Shown here: in pieces, positions 40,991 to 50,147 of the stretch
Numbering within the stretch: position 1 is the first letter of the stretch
How the letters are laid out: every line of letters starts with the position of its first letter
Source of the DNA: Bacteroidaceae bacterium
Lineage (GTDB): Bacteria; Bacteroidota; Bacteroidia; Bacteroidales; Bacteroidaceae
DNA length: 64,000 nucleotides
Direction of reading: 5' to 3'
NCBI GenBank assembly: GCA_024398435.1
Contig: JAKSJD010000002.1
Coordinates: forward strand, 62,001-126,000
The notes under the pieces: generated by a model
Told to the model about the DNA's origin: nothing
The model's input: only the letters and a program-made list of their open reading frames with translations
Database searches by the model: none
Made by a program: the position numbers and the translations under genes

Positions 40991-43101
40991 TAATTAAAAA
41001 TATAACTCTCAGTAATTATCGTCTTTACGAAGGGGACAATACTATATGTTTTGCTTCTGATGAAGAAAAGACTATATTTCTGATATCAGGAGAAAATGGC
41101 TTTGGTAAAACGACTTTCCTGCATTCTCTTTTGTGGTGTTTATATGGTCGTTTGATAATTGACATAGAATCCGAGGTTAAAAAAGATATAGCTAACAATG
41201 GCTATAATGCTTTCTTAAAAAGCAATCTGAATCACAATGTACGTTCGCGTTTGGAAGACATGAATGATGAAGATAAAGACTTTATTCGTCAGCATGGCTA
41301 CATTCCGGAGAATGAACATTATAAATCTCTTACAACATATTCTGTATCTATAGAATTTGCAGATGTAGTTATCCCTTCTCTTCCATGTACTTCATTATTA
41401 GTGAAACGTTCATATGATATGTTAACCGAAAAAGAAACGGTTGAAATACTCATAGATGGAATTAAAAATGAATTAACAGCCGAAATTGGTTCGGAAATTT
41501 TCATAAATGATTTTATTCTAAATAAGGATATAGCACGATTCTTTTTCTTTGACTCAGAACAAATAGTTTCATTAGCAGAAACTAATACGCCAACAGAAAG
41601 ACGACGGTTATGTTCTGCATATAATGAAGTTTTGGGTGTTAGAAAATATGAAGATTTAAAGCGCAATTTGGAAAATGTAAGGTTAAGGCTACGCAAAAAA
41701 ACTTCGGATATCGAAAGTCGTGATAAGCTTGATTCGCTGCTTTCTAAAAAGGAATTATTAGAATCAAGGATTGAAGAAACGAAGGAACTCACAAATTCGT
41801 TAGAAGCAAAGTTATTGCAATTGAGAACGGAAAATGAAGCGTTGCAAGTTCAATTACTGCGAGAAGGTAATAGTACAACCATACAGGAAATAAAAAGAAT
41901 TAGCAATGTAATAGAAGCCACAAAACAAAAAGATGATGAATATAAGAAAAAACTAAACCAGTTTATTGAATATGCACCATTGGCAATTTGTGGTCAATTA
42001 TTAAAAGATACTAAAATACAATTAGATAGCGATAATAAATTAAGAGAAGAAAAGAATCTGCAGCTCAGTAAGAACTTAGTTGTTTCAGATATTACTTCTG
42101 ATTTGCTTTTGATGCTTAGTAGAATGAATTTAAATACTGATACATCATTAGCAATTCAGTCAGAGATGCAAAACATCCTCAATAAATATAAAGGGGAAGT
42201 TTGTAAATCAAATTGCTTGCTGTCTTTGACAGAAAGCGAATACGAAGAGTTTGTTGCCGTTTATAATAATATTACGACGACATATAAGACTGAGTTTGAA
42301 AGATTAGCTGATGATTACAAAAAGAATAGACAAATTCTTGAAAAGAATAGCCGACGCTTGTCTACTATAAATAACAAAGAAAATGATGAACTGATAAAGC
42401 AGATTCGTGCTACTAAGAATAAGCTAGAAGAGTCAATAATAGAAACAGATCAGAAACTTCGCCAAACTTACGAACTTATAGGAACTAATAATCAAGAATT
42501 AGCTGTTGTTAATAAACAAGTGAGTGAATTAAGCAAGATAATATCACTTGATGACACAGATGCAAAAAAAGATGCGTTAGCAGAGCAAATTATAAATGAA
42601 TTATCTTCATTCCTAATAGCATTAAAACAAGAAAAGAAATTCTCATTAGAACGAAGAATAAAGGGCATACTAAATAATTTAATGCACAAAGAAAATTTTA
42701 TAGAAAGGGTTGATGTTGTAATTAATGGTGAAGACATGGACATAGAATTGTATTCTGTGGATGATAAATTAATAAATAAGGATTCTCTTTCAAAGGGGGA
42801 GCAACAATTATATGCTACATCTATATTAAAGTCGTTAGTTGATGAGTCAGGAATTCAGTTCCCTGTATTCATTGATTCTCCTTTGCAGAAGTTTGACAAG
42901 AGTCATGCAACTAAAATCATAACCGAATTCTATCCTCACATTTCAAAACAAGTTATTTTGTTTCCTCTTCTATATAAAGAGCTGACAATGACAGAATATC
43001 AAGTGATGAAGCCGCTTGTCAATGCAACATATTTGATTAAGAATGACACGACTCATTCATATTTTGAACAAGTAGATGTTAATAATTTTATTAATGAGTA
43101 A
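40987..43101 (+). CDS. dndD: DNA sulfur modification protein DndD (SMC-like ATPase)
   Basis: A 704-aa ATPase thought to nick or open DNA for sulfur insertion. Walker A GENGFGKTTF is at about residues 34-43. A long coiled coil spans about 200-560, interrupted near residue 400 by a KGEVCKSNC zinc-hook-like turn. The C-terminal SKGEQQLYATSILKSL signature and the FPVFIDSPLQKFDK Walker B complete the ABC head. It overlaps dndC by 4 bases and is 2 bases before dndE. Confidence 0.93.
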   Translation: MIIKNITLSNYRLYEGDNTICFASDEEKTIFLISGENGFGKTTFLHSLLWCLYGRLIIDIESEVKKDIANNGYNAFLKSNLNHNVRSRLEDMNDEDKDFIRQHGYIPENEHYKSLTTYSVSIEFADVVIPSLPCTSLLVKRSYDMLTEKETVEILIDGIKNELTAEIGSEIFINDFILNKDIARFFFFDSEQIVSLAETNTPTERRRLCSAYNEVLGVRKYEDLKRNLENVRLRLRKKTSDIESRDKLDSLLSKKELLESRIEETKELTNSLEAKLLQLRTENEALQVQLLREGNSTTIQEIKRISNVIEATKQKDDEYKKKLNQFIEYAPLAICGQLLKDTKIQLDSDNKLREEKNLQLSKNLVVSDITSDLLLMLSRMNLNTDTSLAIQSEMQNILNKYKGEVCKSNCLLSLTESEYEEFVAVYNNITTTYKTEFERLADDYKKNRQILEKNSRRLSTINNKENDELIKQIRATKNKLEESIIETDQKLRQTYELIGTNNQELAVVNKQVSELSKIISLDDTDAKKDALAEQIINELSSFLIALKQEKKFSLERRIKGILNNLMHKENFIERVDVVINGEDMDIELYSVDDKLINKDSLSKGEQQLYATSILKSLVDESGIQFPVFIDSPLQKFDKSHATKIITEFYPHISKQVILFPLLYKELTMTEYQVMKPLVNATYLIKNDTTHSYFEQVDVNNFINE

Positions 43102-43103
43102 TT

Positions 43104-43499
43104 ATGTTTACACAAATAAAGACTAGCAGTAAAAACAAAGAATCAGTAACAGTACTGACTAGAAAATTTGGATTAGGTGCAGAGAATATAATAGCTCGTA
43201 TAGCAATTGCTTATTCTTTGCAAAATGGCCAGCATTTTTCTCCGCTGGATGTAAAAGATAGTGGGGGAAAAGAATATTCAAAGAATGTTTTGTTTGGTTC
43301 ATATTATCCAATGTATGCTGCAATTGTGTGTAAGCATTACAATATAAAAATGTCTGATAAAGATTTGCCAAGATATTTCAAGATTCATTTAGATGACGGT
43401 ATTGAACGTATAATGGCAGATATCAAGGACAACCCCAATTTAAGTGGTTTTGATTATTTGTTTGATAAAATACACATTGGATTAGAAGAGATATGCTAA
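43104..43499 (+). CDS. dndE: DNA sulfur modification protein DndE
   Basis: A 131-aa small protein of the modification complex, thought to bind nicked DNA. GGKEYSKNVLFGSYYPMYAA, then KDLPRYFKIHLDDGIERI, are the family blocks. The length is normal. It overlaps the next gene by 7 bases, which suggests tight co-translation of modification and restriction-type parts. Confidence 0.92.
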   Translation: MFTQIKTSSKNKESVTVLTRKFGLGAENIIARIAIAYSLQNGQHFSPLDVKDSGGKEYSKNVLFGSYYPMYAAIVCKHYNIKMSDKDLPRYFKIHLDDGIERIMADIKDNPNLSGFDYLFDKIHIGLEEIC

Positions 43500-45709
43500 A
43501 AGACTGTCAGTTTGCTCTATCTTATTCTACTGGTTCAGAAAAAGAACCCAAAGAGTTTTTCACGGAAGCCCTAATCGAAAGCAAATATTTTGATTTGGGG
43601 TTAGGATTCTTTTCCTCTTCTGGTATAAGGTGTCTTGCTTATGGCTTTGCACTTTTCATTGCAAATGGAGGAAAAATGCGAGTTGTGATAAACCATATTT
43701 TAAGCGAAAAAGATAAAATCGCCATCAAAAAAGGGATGACAGAGTCAATTCCCTATTTTGAAGATGACATTATTCGGGATGTTGAAAAATTGTGTGAAAC
43801 CTTGTCTAAAGAAGATGAGCAATTTTTCAAATGCTTTTCTTATCTTATTTCTATAAATCGCATAGAATTTATCGCAACTATATCATCGCAAGGAGGCTTG
43901 GGGCATGATAAATATGGTGTGTTCACTGATAGTAAAGGTAATAAAGTGGCTTTTGCTGGTTCTGCGAATTTTTCGCAAACAGCAATGGAACTTAATGGCG
44001 AGACAATTCTCGCTTTTACCTCTTGGCATGATAAAGACAGGGTTGATGACATTGAATCAAAATTCATTGAAAACTGGTCAGGAGATAATGCTCACCTTAC
44101 ACATATACCATTGGATAAGGTGACTTCTTACATAAAGGATAAATTCGGTGAAGTAAAAATTCAAAATCTGATAGAGCAAGAAGTTAATCTTCGTGAAATT
44201 AGTGAAATTGATATAGATACAAAAAAAACATCAAAACCACTTCCCCAAAAACTTCTTGAAAAAATTTGGTACAAAGAATTGCAACCAAGATTTCCTTTCC
44301 CAGAAGAGCGTCAAATTCAAATTGATGCGTATAATGCATGGGTAGGAAATAATAAGAAGGGGATTTTTGCAATGGCTACAGGCTCTGGGAAAACCGTGAC
44401 CGCTCTAAATTGCCTTCTAAAAGAGTATGAAAAAAATCATTTCTATAAAGCTATCATTGTTGTGCCAACAAGAGCTCTTGCTTTACAATGGGAAGATGAA
44501 GTTAAAAACTTCAATTTTCAGGAAGTCGTTTCAACTCATACAGAAAGGGACTGGAAGGACATATTGGCAAGATATACCACAAAAAGTTTGCTAAAACAAA
44601 ATAAGAGCATAATCGTGATTACCACATATGCTACTTTTATTAGAAAACACATTCAGGATTTTGTCACACGGACTAAATCTATCGAAGACTTTATATTTAT
44701 TGCTGATGAAGCACATAATCTGGGAGCGTCAGGTCCGATGAAACATCTGCCATATAACATAAAATATAGAATAGGATTGTCTGCTACACCAGAACGGGTA
44801 TACGATGAAGGTGGTTCAAGAAAAATATATGAATTCTTTGATTCAGAACCGCCTAAATACACATTCCGTTTTACGATGAAGGATGCCATCTATTCAGACC
44901 CTCCAATCCTTTGTCATTACATTTATACTCCATTATTCATTTCTTTAACCAGGGATGAAATGGAACAGTACCGTACAAAGACAGAGCAACTTCGCAAATT
45001 TATAGACCCAGAGACTGGGAAATATAGCAAAGATGCGGAAATGCTTCTTATGGCAAGAAAAAGAATTATTCACAAAGCAGCAAATAAGAAAAACAAGGTT
45101 GCGGAATTATTGGATGAACAAAAGTCTAAAAACAATTTGAAATACACTTTCGTTTTTGTGCCAGAAGGATTCGAACCGGACTACGCAGAAATTGATGAGT
45201 ATAATATTGATAATGAAGACATCCACATCATTGACGAATATTCACAAATGTTTCGAGAGAGGCGTTATCCTTATCATCAATATATAAGTGGATTGGATGA
45301 TGCCCCTTCAATACTTGACTCGTTCGAAAAGGGAGACATAGATATTCTACTATCCATGAAATGTTTAGACGAAGGTGTTGATATTCCAAGAGCTCAAAAT
45401 GCCATTTTTATTTCGAGTACAGGTAACCCAAGACAGTTCATTCAGAGGCGAGGTCGTGTTTTGAGGAAGCATAAAGATAAAGAGAAGGCATATATTTGGG
45501 ATTTGATTGTCCTGCCTCCAGACATTGACGACTCTTCTTCAAATATGGAAAGAAACATGTTTGTAAGTGAAGTCAAAAGAGTTCTTAATTTTGCTGCTTT
45601 GGCAGACAACAAATTAGACATTCTTTACGGAGAATTGAGAGATGTCTGTCATCAACTTAATATTGATATGTTTAGTATGTTGGATGAGGAAGAAGAACAA
45701 TATAAATAA
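43493..45709 (+). CDS. PLD-nuclease/helicase fusion, DNA phosphorothioation restriction-type protein
   Basis: A 738-aa protein with an N-terminal phospholipase D-like nuclease domain (HDKYGVFTDS...GSANFSQTA at about 140-165). A superfamily II helicase follows: FAMATGSGKT near residue 293, FIADEAHN near 403, GLSATPER near 430, MKCLDEGVDIPRA near 622 and QRRGRVLRKH near 650. Proteins of this build are annotated as the restriction enzyme of dnd systems and would attack unmodified DNA. It replaces DndFGH, which are absent. Confidence 0.88.
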   Translation: MLKDCQFALSYSTGSEKEPKEFFTEALIESKYFDLGLGFFSSSGIRCLAYGFALFIANGGKMRVVINHILSEKDKIAIKKGMTESIPYFEDDIIRDVEKLCETLSKEDEQFFKCFSYLISINRIEFIATISSQGGLGHDKYGVFTDSKGNKVAFAGSANFSQTAMELNGETILAFTSWHDKDRVDDIESKFIENWSGDNAHLTHIPLDKVTSYIKDKFGEVKIQNLIEQEVNLREISEIDIDTKKTSKPLPQKLLEKIWYKELQPRFPFPEERQIQIDAYNAWVGNNKKGIFAMATGSGKTVTALNCLLKEYEKNHFYKAIIVVPTRALALQWEDEVKNFNFQEVVSTHTERDWKDILARYTTKSLLKQNKSIIVITTYATFIRKHIQDFVTRTKSIEDFIFIADEAHNLGASGPMKHLPYNIKYRIGLSATPERVYDEGGSRKIYEFFDSEPPKYTFRFTMKDAIYSDPPILCHYIYTPLFISLTRDEMEQYRTKTEQLRKFIDPETGKYSKDAEMLLMARKRIIHKAANKKNKVAELLDEQKSKNNLKYTFVFVPEGFEPDYAEIDEYNIDNEDIHIIDEYSQMFRERRYPYHQYISGLDDAPSILDSFEKGDIDILLSMKCLDEGVDIPRAQNAIFISSTGNPRQFIQRRGRVLRKHKDKEKAYIWDLIVLPPDIDDSSSNMERNMFVSEVKRVLNFAALADNKLDILYGELRDVCHQLNIDMFSMLDEEEEQYK

Positions 45710-45717
45710 TAGACAAT

Positions 45718-45921
45718 ATGGCAATACAAGACGAAATGTACAAAATGATTGTTCAAGAGATTGATGAAACTGTTCAATCTGGGAACGAAAAAATTTTAGT
45801 TAATAACGACAAGGCAAAAAAGGTCGCAAAAATGCTTTCAGAATTGAGCATGGACCCAAGAGATGCTGAAACACTCGTAAATCAATACATCTCTGGTATA
45901 AAAAACATATGTAATTCTTAA
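45718..45921 (+). CDS. Small helical protein of the dnd operon
   Basis: A 67-aa acidic, predicted all-helical protein (IVQEIDETVQSGNEKILVNN, AKMLSELSMDPRDAETLVNQ). I do not recognise it. It lies 8 bases from both neighbours inside the operon, so it is very probably a real component, perhaps a small partner of the helicase or of the SMC-like ATPase. Confidence 0.65.
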   Translation: MAIQDEMYKMIVQEIDETVQSGNEKILVNNDKAKKVAKMLSELSMDPRDAETLVNQYISGIKNICNS

Positions 45922-45929
45922 TTTGTACT

Positions 45930-48092
45930 ATGATTATCAGAAATATTACCATCAAGAACTTTCAACCATATTTTGGGAATACCGAAATAGGGTTTTCAGA
46001 AGGTCTTAACCTTGTCATTGGAAATGGTGGCAAAGGCAAATCAAAGCTTTTCAATGCTTTTTATTGGGTTTTATTCGGTCGCATCTATATTACAGACTTT
46101 GGATGGGCGACTACTAACGGTCTCCCACAAAGTGCTAAATTTAAGATGCAGCGTCATGAATTTATCAATAAAAAAGCACTTTTTGAAGCAAAAGTAGGAG
46201 AGGAAGTAGAATGTTTTGTACGCCTTGAATTAGACGACGACAAGGGTATGAGATATGATATAGAGCGTAAAGTAACTGCTACAAGAGTGGAATGCGATGA
46301 TTGGGACTCTCCTGATGCTTGGGAGATTTCCACTGCTTCTGTTAGGGTTGTTTACGATGATGTTACAGGAACTATAGTAAAGCAAGATGAACTTGCTGAA
46401 GACCGTATCTCACAACTCTTCCCAGAAGGTATAAGAGGATATATTTGGTTCCAAGGAGAATCTTTGGACGAACTAATAAATTTCCAGAAGGAGCAGAATC
46501 TTAAAGATGCCGTTAAGCATATTTCATATTTTCCTTTCTATGAAAAGCTTACAGCAATCATTACGCAGTCACAAGACAAAATTTCTAAACTTGAATCAAA
46601 ACATTTGAGAGAAGCGAATAAAGAAAACGCACAAATTAAATTACTTGTTTCAAAAATAGATGGTCTTCAGAAACTAATTAGCAAAGAAGAAACGAACAAG
46701 GAAGAAATCACATCAAGAATCGAAAAGATACAGATTGCATTAGCTGATGATGAAGGGAAAGTTAGAGGTATTGCAGGTTTCACCGATTTGGTAAGTCGCT
46801 ATGACAAATGTGAGCTGGAAATCACAAAGATTAATGACGAACTTACAAATCTAGATACAAGACAACGCGAATTGCTTCCATCTCTATGGGTATTAAGAGG
46901 AGCAGATAGCCTGATTGCAAAATGTAAAGATATTATTGCATCACACGTTGATGAAGTATATACTGTTCCTGAAAAGAAGTACCTTGACAACCCAAGTCGA
47001 GAAAAATTAGAGGAAATCCTCAACAAAGATCATCAATGCTTTGTATGTGGTTCAAAGGTAGATGACGACCATCCTGATACTGTTGAATGGATAAAGAACA
47101 GATTGAAGATGCAAGATGAGTTCTTGCGTGAAATGGAAGATTACCGTGCAAACATGGAAGCATCAACAAGATTTAACATGTTTGTCGGAAAAATCCAAGA
47201 TTATCCAGGTTCTTTGCTCATATCATTAGGTCAGATTGATAAACAATATAGCGATTCTGAAGACATGATGGACAAGCTTATGGCACGTCGTCGTATATTG
47301 CTTCAGAAAAAATCGAAGTTAGATGAGGAAATAGAAGAAGTTAAACGCAAATATGGAGTAGATCCACACAAGGAGGCATCAAGAGTTGGTGCAATTGATA
47401 ACGAGATAAAAGCATCACGTTCAAATTTAGAGAGACTTCAAAGAAACCTACGCTCTTCAGAACAATCTATTGCAGACTATAAGAAAGATTTACAGTCCGC
47501 CGAGAAAGATCTTCGAGCATACGGAAATGCAACGGGGCAATATACACAGGTGCCAGAAACTGAATGGAAGAACATTTCAATATTTTTGGAGTCTATCTGT
47601 AAAACGGTTCAAGAAAGGGCAAGAAAAGAATTGCTCCGTAAAATAGAAGAGCGAGCAAATCAATTTTATATCCGATTCACGGAACATGATAGGGGCTATA
47701 AGGGAAAAGTAGAAATTGGAAATGATTACACAATTCGCTTCGACCCACTTCTAAATACAAGCCACGAAGACCGTAAGAAGATGAGCATTATTAATGCATT
47801 GCTATCTTTGAATCAGGAAGCAATGAATACGTTCTATCCATTCATTAGTGATGCACCTACATCAAGCTTTGACCCAAGTACCACCCACAAATATTTGTTG
47901 GGTGTAAAAAATATATTTGGACAATCAATAATTCTTACTAAAGATGTTGAGATTGGAAGTGAAAAATATAATGACATTTTCAACCAGCAAAAAATTTCAA
48001 GAATATATCATCTGACAAGCGATATTTACACAACCACTGAAGATGAACTTGAAAGTTATGAAGTAAGTACAAAAGTAATCCGTTTAAAATAA
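45930..48092 (+). CDS. Second SMC/DndD-like ATPase of the dnd operon
   Basis: A 720-aa Rad50/DndD-type protein. Walker A is GNGGKGKSKLFNAFYWVLFG at about residues 31-50. A coiled coil spans about 200-350 and about 410-540, with a CFVCGSKVDDDH hook near residue 369. The C-terminal head has FYPFISDAPTSSFDP as Walker B, but the ABC signature is degenerate (SHEDRKKMSIINALLSL instead of a SGGE/SKGE form). It differs clearly from the dndD of the same operon. It is probably part of the restriction or interference half. Confidence 0.82.
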   Translation: MIIRNITIKNFQPYFGNTEIGFSEGLNLVIGNGGKGKSKLFNAFYWVLFGRIYITDFGWATTNGLPQSAKFKMQRHEFINKKALFEAKVGEEVECFVRLELDDDKGMRYDIERKVTATRVECDDWDSPDAWEISTASVRVVYDDVTGTIVKQDELAEDRISQLFPEGIRGYIWFQGESLDELINFQKEQNLKDAVKHISYFPFYEKLTAIITQSQDKISKLESKHLREANKENAQIKLLVSKIDGLQKLISKEETNKEEITSRIEKIQIALADDEGKVRGIAGFTDLVSRYDKCELEITKINDELTNLDTRQRELLPSLWVLRGADSLIAKCKDIIASHVDEVYTVPEKKYLDNPSREKLEEILNKDHQCFVCGSKVDDDHPDTVEWIKNRLKMQDEFLREMEDYRANMEASTRFNMFVGKIQDYPGSLLISLGQIDKQYSDSEDMMDKLMARRRILLQKKSKLDEEIEEVKRKYGVDPHKEASRVGAIDNEIKASRSNLERLQRNLRSSEQSIADYKKDLQSAEKDLRAYGNATGQYTQVPETEWKNISIFLESICKTVQERARKELLRKIEERANQFYIRFTEHDRGYKGKVEIGNDYTIRFDPLLNTSHEDRKKMSIINALLSLNQEAMNTFYPFISDAPTSSFDPSTTHKYLLGVKNIFGQSIILTKDVEIGSEKYNDIFNQQKISRIYHLTSDIYTTTEDELESYEVSTKVIRLK

Positions 48093-48098
48093 TGCGCT

Positions 48099-48800
48099 AT
48101 GGATGATATATTTGAAATCAAATTTCCTATCGAATCAGAAATAAAAGATAAGGTTATAACAAAATTCTCCACAAAACAAGGTGGAGCATTCGCTATTTTC
48201 TCATATTACTGGCAATGTTTTGTTTGGGCAGCTACTATTGGCTTTTTGAGGGATGAGAAGCGACCTCTGGGAAGCCCATCTGAACGCATATTTTCTCTGA
48301 ACACTATGCGTAATAACGGAGGAGATAAAGATGCACAGGCTCTCATTTGCATGTGCATAGCGAGAAATGGTTCACTTGATATTATGAAAGAGCCAGAAGA
48401 AGCTGTGAGAAATATAAGTGAATATGCAAATGGTGGTTTTTACCATATATTAAAACTTATGGAAAATGGAGAAAACTCATTTAATGATTTTGAAAAAGTC
48501 AAACAAGAGATTTTTTCCAGAAACTATTCGTTTGATGAAAACATTATTCTCGAAGAAAATGCAATAGAATCATATGGAGAACAAGATACAAAGAACGAAG
48601 ATGTTAGTGGTGATGTTGATAACTCAAGTAAACTCAATATTTTAAAAAAAACATCTAAGTGGAAAACTCGTGAAGAAAATGAATTATTCTCGTATTATAA
48701 GCAAGGAATGTCCATAAAGCAACTTGCAACATATTTTGACAAAGATGAATCTTCTGTCATTGAAAAGCTAGAAAGCCAAGGTATTAAATTAAATAAGTAG
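48099..48800 (+). CDS. dnd system-associated protein 4-like, with C-terminal HTH
   Basis: A 233-aa protein. The N-terminal ~140 residues follow the pattern of 'dnd system-associated protein 4' (IFEIKFPIESE, FVWAATIGFLRDEKRPLG, ISEYANGGFYHILKLM near residue 106). An acidic linker follows, and residues about 185-230 look like a helix-turn-helix (KWKTREENELFSYYKQGMSI, KQLATYFDKDESSVIEKLES). The HTH suggests DNA binding, perhaps regulation of the operon in place of DndB. It starts 6 bases after the SMC-like gene. Confidence 0.75.
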   Translation: MDDIFEIKFPIESEIKDKVITKFSTKQGGAFAIFSYYWQCFVWAATIGFLRDEKRPLGSPSERIFSLNTMRNNGGDKDAQALICMCIARNGSLDIMKEPEEAVRNISEYANGGFYHILKLMENGENSFNDFEKVKQEIFSRNYSFDENIILEENAIESYGEQDTKNEDVSGDVDNSSKLNILKKTSKWKTREENELFSYYKQGMSIKQLATYFDKDESSVIEKLESQGIKLNK

Positions 48801-48822
48801 TTTCTATTAACAGTACATAAAT

Positions 48823-49434
48823 ATGGAGAATATAAATTATGCCGATATGTTTAGAAATTTAAATGTCAAAATTTCTAAAGGAATTATGGCTCCACATAAG
48901 GCAATACTTCTTATTTCTATTATGGAACTTATTAATGGAAAACGAATTCCTTCAAATAAGATTTATTTAGAAAATGAGCTGGCTATTACTTTTAAAAATA
49001 ATTGGGAAATATTTGTTAAAGACAATAGTGTATTTAATCATTATAAATGTTCTCCATGGACACCGTTTTGGCATATGAAAACGGAACCTTTTTGGCATTT
49101 TAAATATTATAATGGACAAATTGTTGAGGATGGATGCATTGTAGACAAAGGCAAAACAGCTTCTATTGGGCAAATGCGGGCATATATTGAATATGCATAT
49201 TTAGATACTCAATTGTTTGAATTGGTGCAAAATCCGTCTTCTTATCATGAGTTAAGGAAAGTTTTACTTAATACATTTATATGCGGAAATAATAGCATTT
49301 CAAAAGAAAATGCAAAAATCAAAGAAATTGTATTATTGGTTAAAGAATCTCAGTATGAAACCATAATCAATAAATTGCACGAAATAGATGGAATCACATC
49401 CATAGGCTCAAGAGACAGGTTCCTGATTCATTAG
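48823..49434 (+). CDS. Stand-alone DNA sulfur-recognition-like domain protein
   Basis: A 203-aa protein resembling the N-terminal sulfur-binding domain of ScoMcrA-type endonucleases: APHKAILLISIMELINGKRI (Pro24-His25-Lys26), then PFWHMKTEPFWHFKYYNG near residues 78-95 and GQMRAYIEYAYLD. In those enzymes the domain reads phosphorothioate DNA and is followed by an HNH nuclease. Here no HNH motif is present; the remaining ~45 residues are short and helical. It is the gene directly after the dnd cluster, so a reader or tethering role is likely. The assignment is by pattern. Confidence 0.65.
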   Translation: MENINYADMFRNLNVKISKGIMAPHKAILLISIMELINGKRIPSNKIYLENELAITFKNNWEIFVKDNSVFNHYKCSPWTPFWHMKTEPFWHFKYYNGQIVEDGCIVDKGKTASIGQMRAYIEYAYLDTQLFELVQNPSSYHELRKVLLNTFICGNNSISKENAKIKEIVLLVKESQYETIINKLHEIDGITSIGSRDRFLIH

Positions 49435-49455
49435 ATAAAGATATTAATCAATAAA
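49405..49455. repeat. 51-base direct repeat, copy 1
   Basis: It contains the last codons of the sulfur-recognition-like gene (GSRDRFLIH then stop) and the following spacer. It matches copy 2 (50086-50136) at 46 of 51 positions. Confidence 0.75.
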
Positions 49456-49466
49456 AATGCAATATT

Positions 49467-49790
49467 ATGAGATGTGGAAATAGCGAGTGTTTGTACACGA
49501 ATATTTGGGAAAGGCTGTTGCCGACAATTGTTGAGACTGTAGAATGTGGGTGCGATGTCAAAATTGACCTTAATGGCGCAGTGTTTGAGGCTGTTGGTTC
49601 CAGAAAAACCTATAGCTTCAAAATCGTGTATAAAAATGGGAGGGTTGCGGAAATCTCCAATTCAGCTGTTGCAAGAGATCTAGCAGATGTCTTGGATGGT
49701 TCTCCCAAGTTCAAAAGTGCTGCTAAGGACAAAAATGTTGTAATTCGTATGGGTAAAAACTTCAATTTTAGTATTTCTTTCTTAAGTTAA
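49467..49790 (+). CDS. Unknown 107-aa protein
   Basis: The protein begins MRCGNSECLYTNIWERLLPT and is predicted mixed alpha/beta with several short strands (KIDLNGAVFEAVG, YSFKIVYKNGRVAEI) and a CxC pair at the start. I do not recognise it. It lies between two copies of a 51-base direct repeat together with the 70-aa gene, so it may be part of an inserted cassette. Confidence 0.5.
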   Translation: MRCGNSECLYTNIWERLLPTIVETVECGCDVKIDLNGAVFEAVGSRKTYSFKIVYKNGRVAEISNSAVARDLADVLDGSPKFKSAAKDKNVVIRMGKNFNFSISFLS

Positions 49791-49823
49791 AAATCAAAGT
49801 ATCCACAACAAAATAATAAAATT

Positions 49824-50036
49824 ATGGCAACAGAAACCAAGAAACCAATGACAAGGGAAGAATACGAACTTGAAAGGAAACGAATTCGTGAACTTATGAA
49901 TAAAACTGAAGAGGAGAATAAAAAGTATCTTGCTTCACAGCCGCCATTGACTGAAGAGCAGATGATTAAACTGTTGGAGGAACGATACGGACCAAATTTA
50001 AGCAAGAGAATTGGAAAAGACGAAATCAATAAATAA
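49824..50036 (+). CDS. Unknown 70-aa charged helical protein
   Basis: It begins MATETKKPMTREEYELERKR and is highly charged and predicted helical. The family is unknown. It is the second gene between the two 51-base direct repeats. Confidence 0.5.
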   Translation: MATETKKPMTREEYELERKRIRELMNKTEEENKKYLASQPPLTEEQMIKLLEERYGPNLSKRIGKDEINK

Positions 50037-50049
50037 TGCGATTATACAA

Positions 50050-50119
50050 TGTCTGAAAAAGATGTACTTGAGAGTTTGACAAGTAGGGTCAAGGGACAGG
50101 TACCTGATTCATTAGAATA
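50050..50119 (+). pseudogene. Remnant of the 3' end of a second sulfur-recognition-like gene
   Basis: One frame at the end of this stretch reads GSRDRYLIH then stop, nearly the same as the C-terminus of the gene at 48823-49434. It sits in the second copy of the 51-base repeat. Only the tail survives. Another frame gives a 23-codon ORF from ATG at 50050 that is probably not real. Confidence 0.5.
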
Positions 50120-50136
50120 AGATATTAATCAATAAA
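50086..50136. repeat. 51-base direct repeat, copy 2
   Basis: Direct repeat of 49405-49455 (46 of 51 identical). It precedes the 139-aa gene as copy 1 precedes the 107-aa gene. Confidence 0.75.
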
Positions 50137-50147
50137 CGAAAATAGTT

